Of a stretch of 20,016 nt of DNA, positions 13,441 through 20,016 are shown one piece after another. A model generated the notes under the pieces. It did not search any database and had not been told where the DNA came from. It saw nothing but the letters and a program-made list of their open reading frames with translations. Source of the DNA: CANLBN01 sp047634655 (GTDB taxonomy: Bacteria > Pseudomonadota > Gammaproteobacteria > Pseudomonadales > Cellvibrionaceae); assembly GCA_047634655.1 (NCBI GenBank), contig JBLIHY010000039.1, positions 1-20,016 of the forward strand, written 5' to 3'. Every line of letters starts with the position of its first letter. Within the stretch, counting starts at the first letter, position 1. The translations under genes and the position numbers were made by a program.

Positions 13441-14214
13441 CTAGCGGACAATGCCGCGGGTAGAATTTTGTAGCGAATCGATTAACAGCTTCACTTCCGC
13501 ACACTCTGGAACCAACAGTTCTAACTGGTCGATGGCTTCGCGCACAGTGAGCCCTTGACGGTAGATAATTTTAAAAGCTTTCTGTAAAAAATTGATGGTA
13601 GTTTTGGAAAAGCCTCGGCGATTTAGACCTTCTACATTGATTGTCTTTGCTTCCGCCGGCACCCCTGCAACCATGACAAAGGCCGGCACATCTTTGCCAA
13701 TAGCCGTTCCCATACCGGTAAAGCAATGAGCTCCTATGTGACAATGTTGATGAATTAGGGTGTAACCACCGAGAACGGCCCAGTCGCCAATATGTACATG
13801 TCCCGCAAGTGCTGAATTGTTTACCAAAATACAGTGATCACCGATAACACTGTCGTGACCTATGTGGGCATAGGCCAGGATGAGGTTATGGTTACCGATA
13901 GTCGTTTCGCTGCGATCTTGCGCAGTGCCCCGGTGGATGGTGACTCCTTCGCGAATGATGTTGTGGTCACCAATCACTAGACGCGTGGATTCGCCACGAT
14001 ATTTTAAATCGGGCGTTGCTTCTCCGACCGTAGCAAACTGGTAGATATGATTATGTTTGCCCAGAAAACACGGTCCTTTTAGCACGGCATGGGATTCGAT
14101 GACCGTGCCTTCACCGATCTCAACATCGTCGCCAATTATCGTATAAGGACCAACTTCAACATGTTTGGCCAGCGAAGCTGAAGGCGAAATAATGGCCGTG
14201 GGATGAATCGTCAT
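13441..14214 (-). CDS. lpxA: UDP-N-acetylglucosamine O-acyltransferase
   Basis: LpxA catalyses the first step of lipid A synthesis, moving a 3-hydroxyacyl chain from acyl carrier protein to UDP-GlcNAc in the cytoplasm. The 257-aa product is a left-handed beta-helix of hexapeptide repeats from the N-terminus (IHPTAIISPSASLAKHVEVG) to about residue 190, then a helical tail (KTTINFLQKAFKIIYRQGLT). The catalytic histidine fits H120 in AYAHIGHDSVIG, and the NNSALAGHVHIGDW loop is typical. Length is close to the 262 aa of E. coli. It starts 29 bp after fabZ and ends 5 bp before rnhB. The partner lpxB is not next to it. Confidence 0.96.
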   Translation of the reverse strand: MTIHPTAIISPSASLAKHVEVGPYTIIGDDVEIGEGTVIESHAVLKGPCFLGKHNHIYQFATVGEATPDLKYRGESTRLVIGDHNIIREGVTIHRGTAQDRSETTIGNHNLILAYAHIGHDSVIGDHCILVNNSALAGHVHIGDWAVLGGYTLIHQHCHIGAHCFTGMGTAIGKDVPAFVMVAGVPAEAKTINVEGLNRRGFSKTTINFLQKAFKIIYRQGLTVREAIDQLELLVPECAEVKLLIDSLQNSTRGIVR

Positions 14215-14243
14215 AGTGACAAGCTACACCCGCTCAAATAAGG

Positions 14244-14702
14244 TCATGAAACTTTACGATCGGCGCACATGATGGTTGCGGAAGCCGCCAATTTTCCATC
14301 GACGCTTGCCTTACAGTCAAATTTCCAAATGCCGAGTTTTCCTGGGGAAATAACGCTTGACTCCAGTACTAAACAATCGCCGGGAATGACTTGACGGCGA
14401 AAGCGGACACCTTCTGCGCCCGCGAACAAATAGACAGATCCGTCTTCGGGCGTCTTGTCGAGGGTTTTAAAACCCAGAATGCCCGATGCCTGAGCCATAG
14501 CTTCTATAATCATAACGCCAGGAAAAATGGGTGATTGAGGGAAGTGGCCATTAAAAACTTCTTCATTATTTGTAATATTTTTATAAGCCTTAATGTACTC
14601 GCCAATACGCAGCTCAACAACACGATCTACCAACAAAAAGGGATAGCGGTGTGGTAACCATTTTTTTATTTCAGTGACGTCCATCAGGGTAGTTTGTGAC
14701 AT
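14244..14702 (-). CDS. fabZ: 3-hydroxyacyl-[acyl-carrier-protein] dehydratase FabZ
   Basis: FabZ removes water from 3-hydroxyacyl-ACP in fatty-acid elongation and competes with LpxA and LpxD for the same acyl-ACP pool, which explains its place between their genes. The 152-aa hot-dog-fold protein has LPHRYPFLLVDRV near the start, catalytic His53 in NGHFPQSPIFPG and catalytic Glu67 in MIIEAMAQASG. The C-terminus (WKFDCKASVDGKLAASATIM) completes the fold. It starts 3 bp after the lpxD stop and lies 29 bp before lpxA. Confidence 0.97.
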   Translation of the reverse strand: MSQTTLMDVTEIKKWLPHRYPFLLVDRVVELRIGEYIKAYKNITNNEEVFNGHFPQSPIFPGVMIIEAMAQASGILGFKTLDKTPEDGSVYLFAGAEGVRFRRQVIPGDCLVLESSVISPGKLGIWKFDCKASVDGKLAASATIMCADRKVS

Positions 14703-14705
14703 TAT

Positions 14706-15740
14706 TCAAACCTTACTATTTTTGGGTTGCAATCGTCTGACTAGTGCATCTAATTGATTAAAGCGAGCTGCGTTCTTTCGCCACGTTTGGGTATTGTTTA
14801 GGGGAACTCCAGATGAATAGGATCCGGATTGGTCGATAGATTTTGTGACTAAGCTCATAGCAGTTATATGAACACCGTCCGTAATCGATAGGTGCCCGAC
14901 GATACCAACTGCTCCTGCGATAGTGCAATTTTTGCCAATTTTCGTACTGCCGGCAATGGCCGTGGCACCTGCTATCGCGGTGTTTTCACCAACCCTGACA
15001 TTATGAGCAATTTGCACCTGATTATCTATCTTTACCCCAGAGGCAATATAGGTATCATCGAGAGCTCCTCGATCAATGCAGGTGTTGGCGCCGATTTCCA
15101 CTCCATCGCCAATGATCACGCCACCTAACTGATAGATTTTTTGCCAGCCGTTTTCCGTTTTGGCGAAACCGAATCCATCCGCTCCGATAACGGCGCCACT
15201 GTGAATTACAGCGGCCTTACCAATCGAAACGTCACGATAAATACTAACGTTGGGATACAACCTGGATTGCTCCCCGATACTAGTATCTCTACCGAGATAG
15301 CAGCCAGCGCCGATGATCGTGTGGTCACCAATACGAGCGCCGGACTCAATCGTTACATGAGATCCGATATTGACGCCTTCTCCCAGACATACCCCTTCGG
15401 CAATGCTGGCGGAAGGGTGAATGCTCATGACTTGTGGCAACACGGCTTCCGTCGAAAATAGAGCCGTTAGTTGCGCGTAGGCAAGATAGGGATTGATGTG
15501 CAGTAATTTTTCACCTTCAAATCGTTGGCATTCGTCTGGGTGCAATAAAACGACACCCGCTTCAGTCTTTGCAAGTTCACTGGAATACCTACGGCCTGTA
15601 TAAAACGCGAGATCATTTGTTTGCGCGCTCCTGAGTGTCGCGAGGCCATCGACGATCCTTTGGGGATCGCCTATATAGGTAGCGTGTATATAGGTGGCAA
15701 GTTCAGCAAGCGTAAATCGATGGCGCGATATTTCAGACAT
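14706..15740 (-). CDS. lpxD: UDP-3-O-(3-hydroxyacyl)glucosamine N-acyltransferase
   Basis: LpxD adds the second hydroxyacyl chain in lipid A synthesis. The 344-aa product has the usual N-terminal uridine-binding domain (residues 1-100, with LRSAQTNDLAFYTGRRY). A hexapeptide-repeat beta-helix follows, to about residue 310, and then a C-terminal helix (TWRKNAARFNQLDALVRRL). The catalytic histidine is H246 in NQVQIAHNVRVG, and the substrate loop GADGFGFAKTENGWQKIYQ is well kept. Its ATG overlaps the skp stop by one base (TAATG), which suggests coupled translation. It is followed 3 bp later by fabZ. Confidence 0.97.
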   Translation of the reverse strand: MSEISRHRFTLAELATYIHATYIGDPQRIVDGLATLRSAQTNDLAFYTGRRYSSELAKTEAGVVLLHPDECQRFEGEKLLHINPYLAYAQLTALFSTEAVLPQVMSIHPSASIAEGVCLGEGVNIGSHVTIESGARIGDHTIIGAGCYLGRDTSIGEQSRLYPNVSIYRDVSIGKAAVIHSGAVIGADGFGFAKTENGWQKIYQLGGVIIGDGVEIGANTCIDRGALDDTYIASGVKIDNQVQIAHNVRVGENTAIAGATAIAGSTKIGKNCTIAGAVGIVGHLSITDGVHITAMSLVTKSIDQSGSYSSGVPLNNTQTWRKNAARFNQLDALVRRLQPKNSKV

Positions 15741-16261
15741 TATTCTGCTGCTTGAAGCTCATCGACCAGGGACGTCAATTCATCGGTTAGATCAAGAGAG
15801 GGTTTATAAAAGATTACCGAGGGATCCTTTAGCAGCAGATCTAATTGCCGATCGTCTATGATTTTTCTAACCGCTTCTTTTAAAGTTGGAGTCATCACTT
15901 GCAGGATATTTCGACTCACGGTCGCGTTCTGTACTTCTATCCGGCGGCGGATAGCATTGATTTTCTGAAGTTTTTCCTCCCTATCTGCATTGAAGGCTTG
16001 CTTTTGTCGATCGGACCAAGTTACGGAGTTTACTTTGGCATCTTCCTGCATTTTTTCGAGTTCTGCGCCTAATTTATTGTAGGCCTCAATATTAGTTCTA
16101 TAGGTTTCATCATTTTGCAGTTGTAGGTGTTGCGCTTTTGCATAGGCGGAATTATTTAATGCTTGTTCGAGATCGACGACCGCCAGCTTTTGCTGGGCAA
16201 CTACCAGAGTCGGCAAGTACGAAAAAAGAGAACAGGTGAAGATAATCAATAAGCGTTTCAT
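15740..16261 (-). CDS. skp: Periplasmic chaperone Skp/OmpH
   Basis: Skp is a trimeric periplasmic chaperone that carries unfolded outer-membrane proteins to the BamA complex encoded just upstream. The 173-aa precursor has a signal peptide (KRLLIIFTCSLFSYLPTLVV, cleavage near VVA-QQ). The conserved strand KLAVVDLEQAL comes next, then two long charged helices forming the tentacles (about residues 45-130), and a C-terminal strand (LDLLLKDPSVIFYKP). GGGAG just before the ATG at 16261 is a ribosome binding site, spaced 4 nt. The gap to bamA is 23 bp and the stop overlaps the lpxD start. Confidence 0.94.
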   Translation of the reverse strand: MKRLLIIFTCSLFSYLPTLVVAQQKLAVVDLEQALNNSAYAKAQHLQLQNDETYRTNIEAYNKLGAELEKMQEDAKVNSVTWSDRQKQAFNADREEKLQKINAIRRRIEVQNATVSRNILQVMTPTLKEAVRKIIDDRQLDLLLKDPSVIFYKPSLDLTDELTSLVDELQAAE

Positions 16262-16284
16262 GGGTCTCCCGAGAGGTCGTTAAG

Positions 16285-18939
16285 TTAGAAATTTCTGCCC
16301 AGAGTAAACTGAAAGTTTTCGGTTTGGTCAAAGGGTTGCTCTTGCAAGGGTACTGCATAGCTAAAGACGATGGGCCCAATCGGCGACAGCCATTGCACGC
16401 CAAAGCCGGTAGCGATGCTGAGTTTTCCAAGGTCGACACTACCACAATTTCGCTGCGATGCTCCGCAGCTATCAGAGAAAACATTGCCAGCGTCGATAAA
16501 CAGATTGGTGCGCAATTTATCCGTTTTTTTCAAGAAAGGGGTAGGGAAGACCAGTTCTGCACTGAATTCCACCAGAATGTTGCCTCCCAGCGTATTGACA
16601 TCGTCATCGGCGTCTCCGGCTAGCAACTGGCCATCCTCATCCTGTATGTAAACGTAAGTTAAATCGTTTGTGTTTTGAACATTTCCTGTCAAATCGACCG
16701 GTATCACAAAATAGGATTGTGCAGGGGTTGCTTTTGGGCCTAGCGATCTCGGCTCAAAGCCGCGAACAGAGCCAATGCCGCCCGCAAAAAAATTCTCGAA
16801 AAACGGTAATTCATCGATATCGCCATAGGCTTCGGCGTAACCGAAACGGCCGCGCAGGCGAAGGGCCGAGGATTCCGCAATCGGAAAAAACCAGTCGCTA
16901 CTGTAGTTCAGTTTGTAGTACTCCAGATCACCGCCTGGTACCGCCACTTCAAAACTTAAGCGTTGCGAAGTGCCGAAGGTGGGGAATATGGCGCGATTTA
17001 AGCTTGAATTTGACCAGCCAAAATCCAGGGTAAAGGTATCAAAGGTGTCACCGTATTTATCGAGAAAACCCTGTGTAGAATCGCGGAGAACTTCGGGAAA
17101 ATCACCTATAGAAGAAAGATCACCGCTACTAAAATCTAGAATATCGTTGTCTGCATCGCTCACTGAGTTATCGCCTTCATCGAGAATACCGTTATTGTTG
17201 GTATCTTCAAATTCACCCAGTTCGAGAATTATCCCGTCGTATTGTTCTTGTGTAATAAAGCTTTCTTCAATTCTATCGTCATCCCGAAGCGAAGGCGTGC
17301 CTAAAATTTCCTGAGCAGGGGTGACGCCGGTGGTCACCGAGATATTTTCAAAACCTACGCCCAGAGACAGGCGGCCGGTTTCGGATACTGGATAGCCAAA
17401 ACTAACTTTGATGCCCGCGGTGTCCGTCGCGTAATTGCTGATATCGATGTCTTCGTAATCGCGTTCTCGATAATAGAGACTAATACCACGGCTGACACCA
17501 TCTTTAGTGTAGTAAGGATTGCGAAAATTTAAGCTGTAGTTGGTCTCGGTCTCGCCAGTTTGCACATTGAAGCCAAAAGTGTTGCCGCTTCCCAGCCAGT
17601 TGTTATGTTGCAAGCCGGCGCCCAGAGAGATGCCGTTATCGCCGGAATAACCCAAGCTCAAGTCGACGCTGGCCGTCGATTGTTCGGTGACCGTGACTTC
17701 GATATCGACTTGGTCGGTACTCCCAGGAACTTCTCGTGTCGATAGATCAACGTTACTAAATAGCCCTAAACGTTGTAAGCGGATACGCGATTGTTCCAGT
17801 TTTCGGAGGGAAATAGGTGCGCCTTCCAGTTGCCGCATCTCCCGACGCAATACGTGGTCTGCAGTGGCGGTGTTGCCAGAGAAGGTAATCCTTCTAACAT
17901 AGGATATTTCTCCCGGACGGATGTAGAAGGTCAAATCCACCGTTTTCTCTTCGTCGTCAATTTGTGGTGCACCGCTGACGTTTACCGCGCTGTAGCCTTC
18001 GTTAGCCAGGCGCTGAGCGATAGCCTTTTCCGTGAGGGTCACTTGCAATTGCGAGAAAATATCGTTCGTTTCGATAGTAATTAGTTGCTGTAGTTCCTCC
18101 AGCGGAATTACTGGGTCGCCGGCAATGTCGACAGCTTTCACCGTAAATCGCTCGCCTTCGTCCACATTGACGGTAATGAAAACTGTTGCTTTATCCGGAC
18201 TCAAGGATACCTGGGTCGAGGTGATAGAGAATTGAAGATAGCCGCGATCTAGATAATAGGATTTCAGTCTCTCCAGATCTCCCGCCAAGCGCTCGCGGGC
18301 ATATTTGTCACTGCCGGTTAACCAAGACCAGGTCCCCGAGGTGTTCAAGCTAAACAGACCGCGTAACTCATCTTCATTGATCTGAGTGTTGCCCACGATA
18401 TTAATGTGTTTGATTTTGGCTACTTCCCCTTCATCGATATCGATTTCGATCAGTACTTGATTATTGGAAACTATCGAAGCGGTGGTTTCTATCTGTGCAG
18501 AATAACGACCCAGAGCGCCATATTGGGCATTCAGCTGTTTGGAGATGGCGTCCAGAGCAGCTGGCTTAAATATTTCCCCCTCGGCGAGACCGATAGATTT
18601 CAGCCCTTCCAGCAGAGGCACTTCTTCAATAACGCTGTTGCCTGTCACGAGAATAGAGGCGATAACCGGGCGTTCTTCAACTGTGAAAATTAGCAGGTTG
18701 TCGTTGCTTCCTACGGATACCTCACTAAACAATCCCGTACGGTATAGATCGCGAATGGCTTGTTGCAACTGCTCATCACTAACTACGGAATTTGCTTCTA
18801 TATCAATAGCGGCGAACACGGTTTCCGAGGACACTCGCTGTAGGCCGAGCACTTGAATATCTTCAATTCGGTACTCTTCCGAAGAGGCCTGATTGAAAAC
18901 TGAAAGCAGGGTAAGCAATGTTAGTAAAAATAACTTCAT
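16285..18939 (-). CDS. bamA: Outer-membrane protein assembly factor BamA
   Basis: BamA inserts beta-barrel proteins into the outer membrane. The 884-aa precursor has a signal peptide (LFLLTLLTLLSVFNQASS), five POTRA domains to about residue 430, and an Omp85 barrel ending in the usual terminal Phe (QFTLGRNF). The lid-loop motif VRGF is at 725-728 and the NWLGSGNTFG strand is typical. It is about 75-90 aa longer than common BamA (about 800 aa). Most of the excess is an acidic insert at about 548-624, with DTNNNGILDEGD (579-590) and DADND (595-599). A smaller acidic insert lies at about 755-784 (DEDGQ, GDADDD). Both are predicted surface loops and look like calcium sites. No strong ribosome binding site precedes the ATG at 18939. 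It is upstream of skp, as usual. Confidence 0.96.
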   Translation of the reverse strand: MKLFLLTLLTLLSVFNQASSEEYRIEDIQVLGLQRVSSETVFAAIDIEANSVVSDEQLQQAIRDLYRTGLFSEVSVGSNDNLLIFTVEERPVIASILVTGNSVIEEVPLLEGLKSIGLAEGEIFKPAALDAISKQLNAQYGALGRYSAQIETTASIVSNNQVLIEIDIDEGEVAKIKHINIVGNTQINEDELRGLFSLNTSGTWSWLTGSDKYARERLAGDLERLKSYYLDRGYLQFSITSTQVSLSPDKATVFITVNVDEGERFTVKAVDIAGDPVIPLEELQQLITIETNDIFSQLQVTLTEKAIAQRLANEGYSAVNVSGAPQIDDEEKTVDLTFYIRPGEISYVRRITFSGNTATADHVLRREMRQLEGAPISLRKLEQSRIRLQRLGLFSNVDLSTREVPGSTDQVDIEVTVTEQSTASVDLSLGYSGDNGISLGAGLQHNNWLGSGNTFGFNVQTGETETNYSLNFRNPYYTKDGVSRGISLYYRERDYEDIDISNYATDTAGIKVSFGYPVSETGRLSLGVGFENISVTTGVTPAQEILGTPSLRDDDRIEESFITQEQYDGIILELGEFEDTNNNGILDEGDNSVSDADNDILDFSSGDLSSIGDFPEVLRDSTQGFLDKYGDTFDTFTLDFGWSNSSLNRAIFPTFGTSQRLSFEVAVPGGDLEYYKLNYSSDWFFPIAESSALRLRGRFGYAEAYGDIDELPFFENFFAGGIGSVRGFEPRSLGPKATPAQSYFVIPVDLTGNVQNTNDLTYVYIQDEDGQLLAGDADDDVNTLGGNILVEFSAELVFPTPFLKKTDKLRTNLFIDAGNVFSDSCGASQRNCGSVDLGKLSIATGFGVQWLSPIGPIVFSYAVPLQEQPFDQTENFQFTLGRNF

Positions 18940-19284
18940 AGAGATGAGGCTGAATTCTTATATTACTTGGATTTTTTGCACGAATAGTGATGGGTTTTAG
19001 AAGGCGTTTTCGCGCCTATTGATACTTCAGAATCAGCATTTTTACTTCTCAATTATCCCAAAAGTGTAGAGGGGCAAACGCTGTTAAAGCTTGCTGTATC
19101 TACAAGATAGATTATGGCCACTTTCGTGACGGCGATGGTTTAGCAAGTGTTTTTCCTAACAGAATATTTTTGCGGAAATGTCGTTAGGAGACGCCGTGGA
19201 AAACCACCGCGCGCGCGACCGACACGATATCCGCACAAAAGATAATTTGCGAGATTTTTTTCACCTGAGGCAGGAGTTTGATTT
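18940..19284. other. Gap of 345 bp between rseP and bamA
   Basis: No gene is seen. A small hairpin (AGGCG, loop, CGCCT near 19002-19017) lacks a T-tract, and TCCTAAC (19154-19160) pairs with GTTAGGA (19183-19189) across 22 bp. A bamA promoter is expected here; I found no convincing sigma-E or sigma-70 pair. The length suggests bamA has its own promoter besides read-through from rseP. Confidence 0.4.
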
Positions 19285-20016
19285 TTACGACAGGAGTCTG
19301 ACTAAGTCATTGTAATGGGCAATCAGCATTACGCTTAAAATAACAAATAAGCCGATTTGATAGCCCACTATTTGTTTTTTTTCGGACAGGGGTTTGCCTT
19401 TAATGGCCTCGTAGGCATAGAACAGCAGGTGCCCGCCGTCCAATACCGGTATTGGCAGTAGATTGAAGACACCCAGGCTCACGCTGAGAGCAGCCAAGAA
19501 AGAAAGGTAGTAATGCCAGCCTGCGCTGGCCGTATCGCCAGCAGCTTGAGCAATGGTAAATGTTCCCCCCATATTCTTAACCGAAATATCTAAGAATAGG
19601 AGTTTCTTTAAGAAGGAGAGGATGACCATTGCTTGATCGTAGGTTTTGCTGAAGCCATAGGCAATGGCCTCTGTGAGGGAGTGATCAATATTTCGAATCA
19701 TTCCATCGTGCCAGTTGGCATTAATCTCAATGCCAGCTCTCCCAAAAGTTTCTCCCATCTCTTTTAGGGTATCTGGCATGAGAGAAAAGGAAAGCTGTTG
19801 ACCATTGCGTTGGAGGCTCAAATCCATAGTCTGACCGGGTCGGGCACGCACGTAGTTAATCCACTGGCGCAGAGATGACATGGGAATGCCATCGACGCTG
19901 ACTAATTGATCACCCGCTTTCAAGCCTGCTCTGTTCGCGGCGCTATCGGATAAAACACGGACAATAGTCCAGTCAGTCTCTGGCTCGACACGTTCCAGCC
20001 CAAGAGATTCCAATAG
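19285..20016 (-). CDS. rseP: Site-2 intramembrane metalloprotease RseP (3' part, cut by window edge)
   Basis: RseP cleaves the anti-sigma factor RseA within the inner membrane in the sigma-E envelope stress response and also clears signal peptides. The frame is open to the right edge, so the N-terminal part with HExxH is missing; 243 codons and the stop are seen. Present are a PDZ domain (VLSDSAANRAGLKAGDQLVSVDG through RNGQQLSFSL), the helix AALSVSLGVFNLLPIP, and the second zinc-ligand motif PVLDGGHLL with its Asp. The C-terminal membrane segment IGLFVILSVMLIAHYNDL follows. The place directly upstream of bamA is the usual one in gammaproteobacteria and links stress sensing with outer-membrane assembly. 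Confidence 0.96.
   Translation of the reverse strand, partial: LLESLGLERVEPETDWTIVRVLSDSAANRAGLKAGDQLVSVDGIPMSSLRQWINYVRARPGQTMDLSLQRNGQQLSFSLMPDTLKEMGETFGRAGIEINANWHDGMIRNIDHSLTEAIAYGFSKTYDQAMVILSFLKKLLFLDISVKNMGGTFTIAQAAGDTASAGWHYYLSFLAALSVSLGVFNLLPIPVLDGGHLLFYAYEAIKGKPLSEKKQIVGYQIGLFVILSVMLIAHYNDLVRLLS

Noticed and set aside
13436..13504. Longer RNase HII start overlapping lpxA by 64 bp
   Set aside because: The GTG at 13435 gives the usual length and follows the lpxA stop by 5 bp; the extra residues are lpxA shadow.
18940..19284. Sigma-E promoter for bamA
   Set aside because: A TCTGAA-like element is seen, but no GGAACTT-like element at the right spacing.
1..20016. CRISPR array, phage defence island, prophage or insertion sequence
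   Set aside because: No regularly spaced direct repeats, Cas or defence proteins, integrase or transposase were found.

Overview
The window comes from a Gram-negative bacterium, most likely a marine-type gammaproteobacterium. The evidence is the outer-membrane biogenesis block rseP-bamA-skp-lpxD-fabZ-lpxA-rnhB, in the usual gammaproteobacterial order on the minus strand at the right end. The genus cannot be fixed from this sequence alone. Both edges cut genes: an ABC permease on the left and rseP on the right. Nearly every gene lies on the minus strand, so transcription runs right to left. No tRNA, rRNA, CRISPR array, transposase or phage gene was found.

Right third (12.8-20.0 kb): envelope genes. 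The rseP 3' part is followed by a 345-bp gap, then bamA (884 aa, with acidic calcium-site-like insertions in predicted surface loops), skp/ompH, lpxD, fabZ, lpxA and rnhB. The last six are tightly packed, with gaps of 29 bp or less and one TAATG overlap. The lpxB gene usually found between lpxA and rnhB is absent, and dnaE does not follow rnhB. A 70-aa unknown gene with a good promoter and ribosome binding site (12513-12725, plus strand) converges on rnhB.

Middle (5.2-12.0 kb): a redox region with three separate Rieske [2Fe-2S] domains. A Rieske-glutamate-synthase-like FMN protein is followed by a 66-aa membrane protein. After a 570-bp spacer carrying a perfect 19-bp inverted repeat comes a compact unit. 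It encodes a 56-aa membrane protein, a bis-heme ferric-reductase-like membrane protein fused to a Rieske domain, a membrane-anchored protein with a Cys/His cluster, a small Rieske ferredoxin, a thiamine-diphosphate enzyme of the pyruvate oxidase/acetolactate synthase superfamily, and a DUF1622 membrane protein. Overlaps and short gaps suggest one transcript. The thiamine enzyme has a frameshift near its 3' end and an atypical GDV in place of the GDG cofactor motif, so it is damaged, unusual or mis-sequenced. I infer an uncharacterised electron-transfer system linking a soluble dehydrogenase or oxidase to the membrane; its substrate is unknown.

Left (1-4.5 kb): a 59-aa small ORF translationally coupled (ATGA) to an NAD(P)-dependent aldehyde dehydrogenase, then a 288-aa tandem 6-carboxytetrahydropterin-synthase-like protein whose halves retain complementary active-site motifs, then an ABC ATPase and its FtsX/MacB-type permease (truncated). 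The 700-bp gap at 4467-5177 carries palindromes that may be operators and one weak plus-strand ORF.
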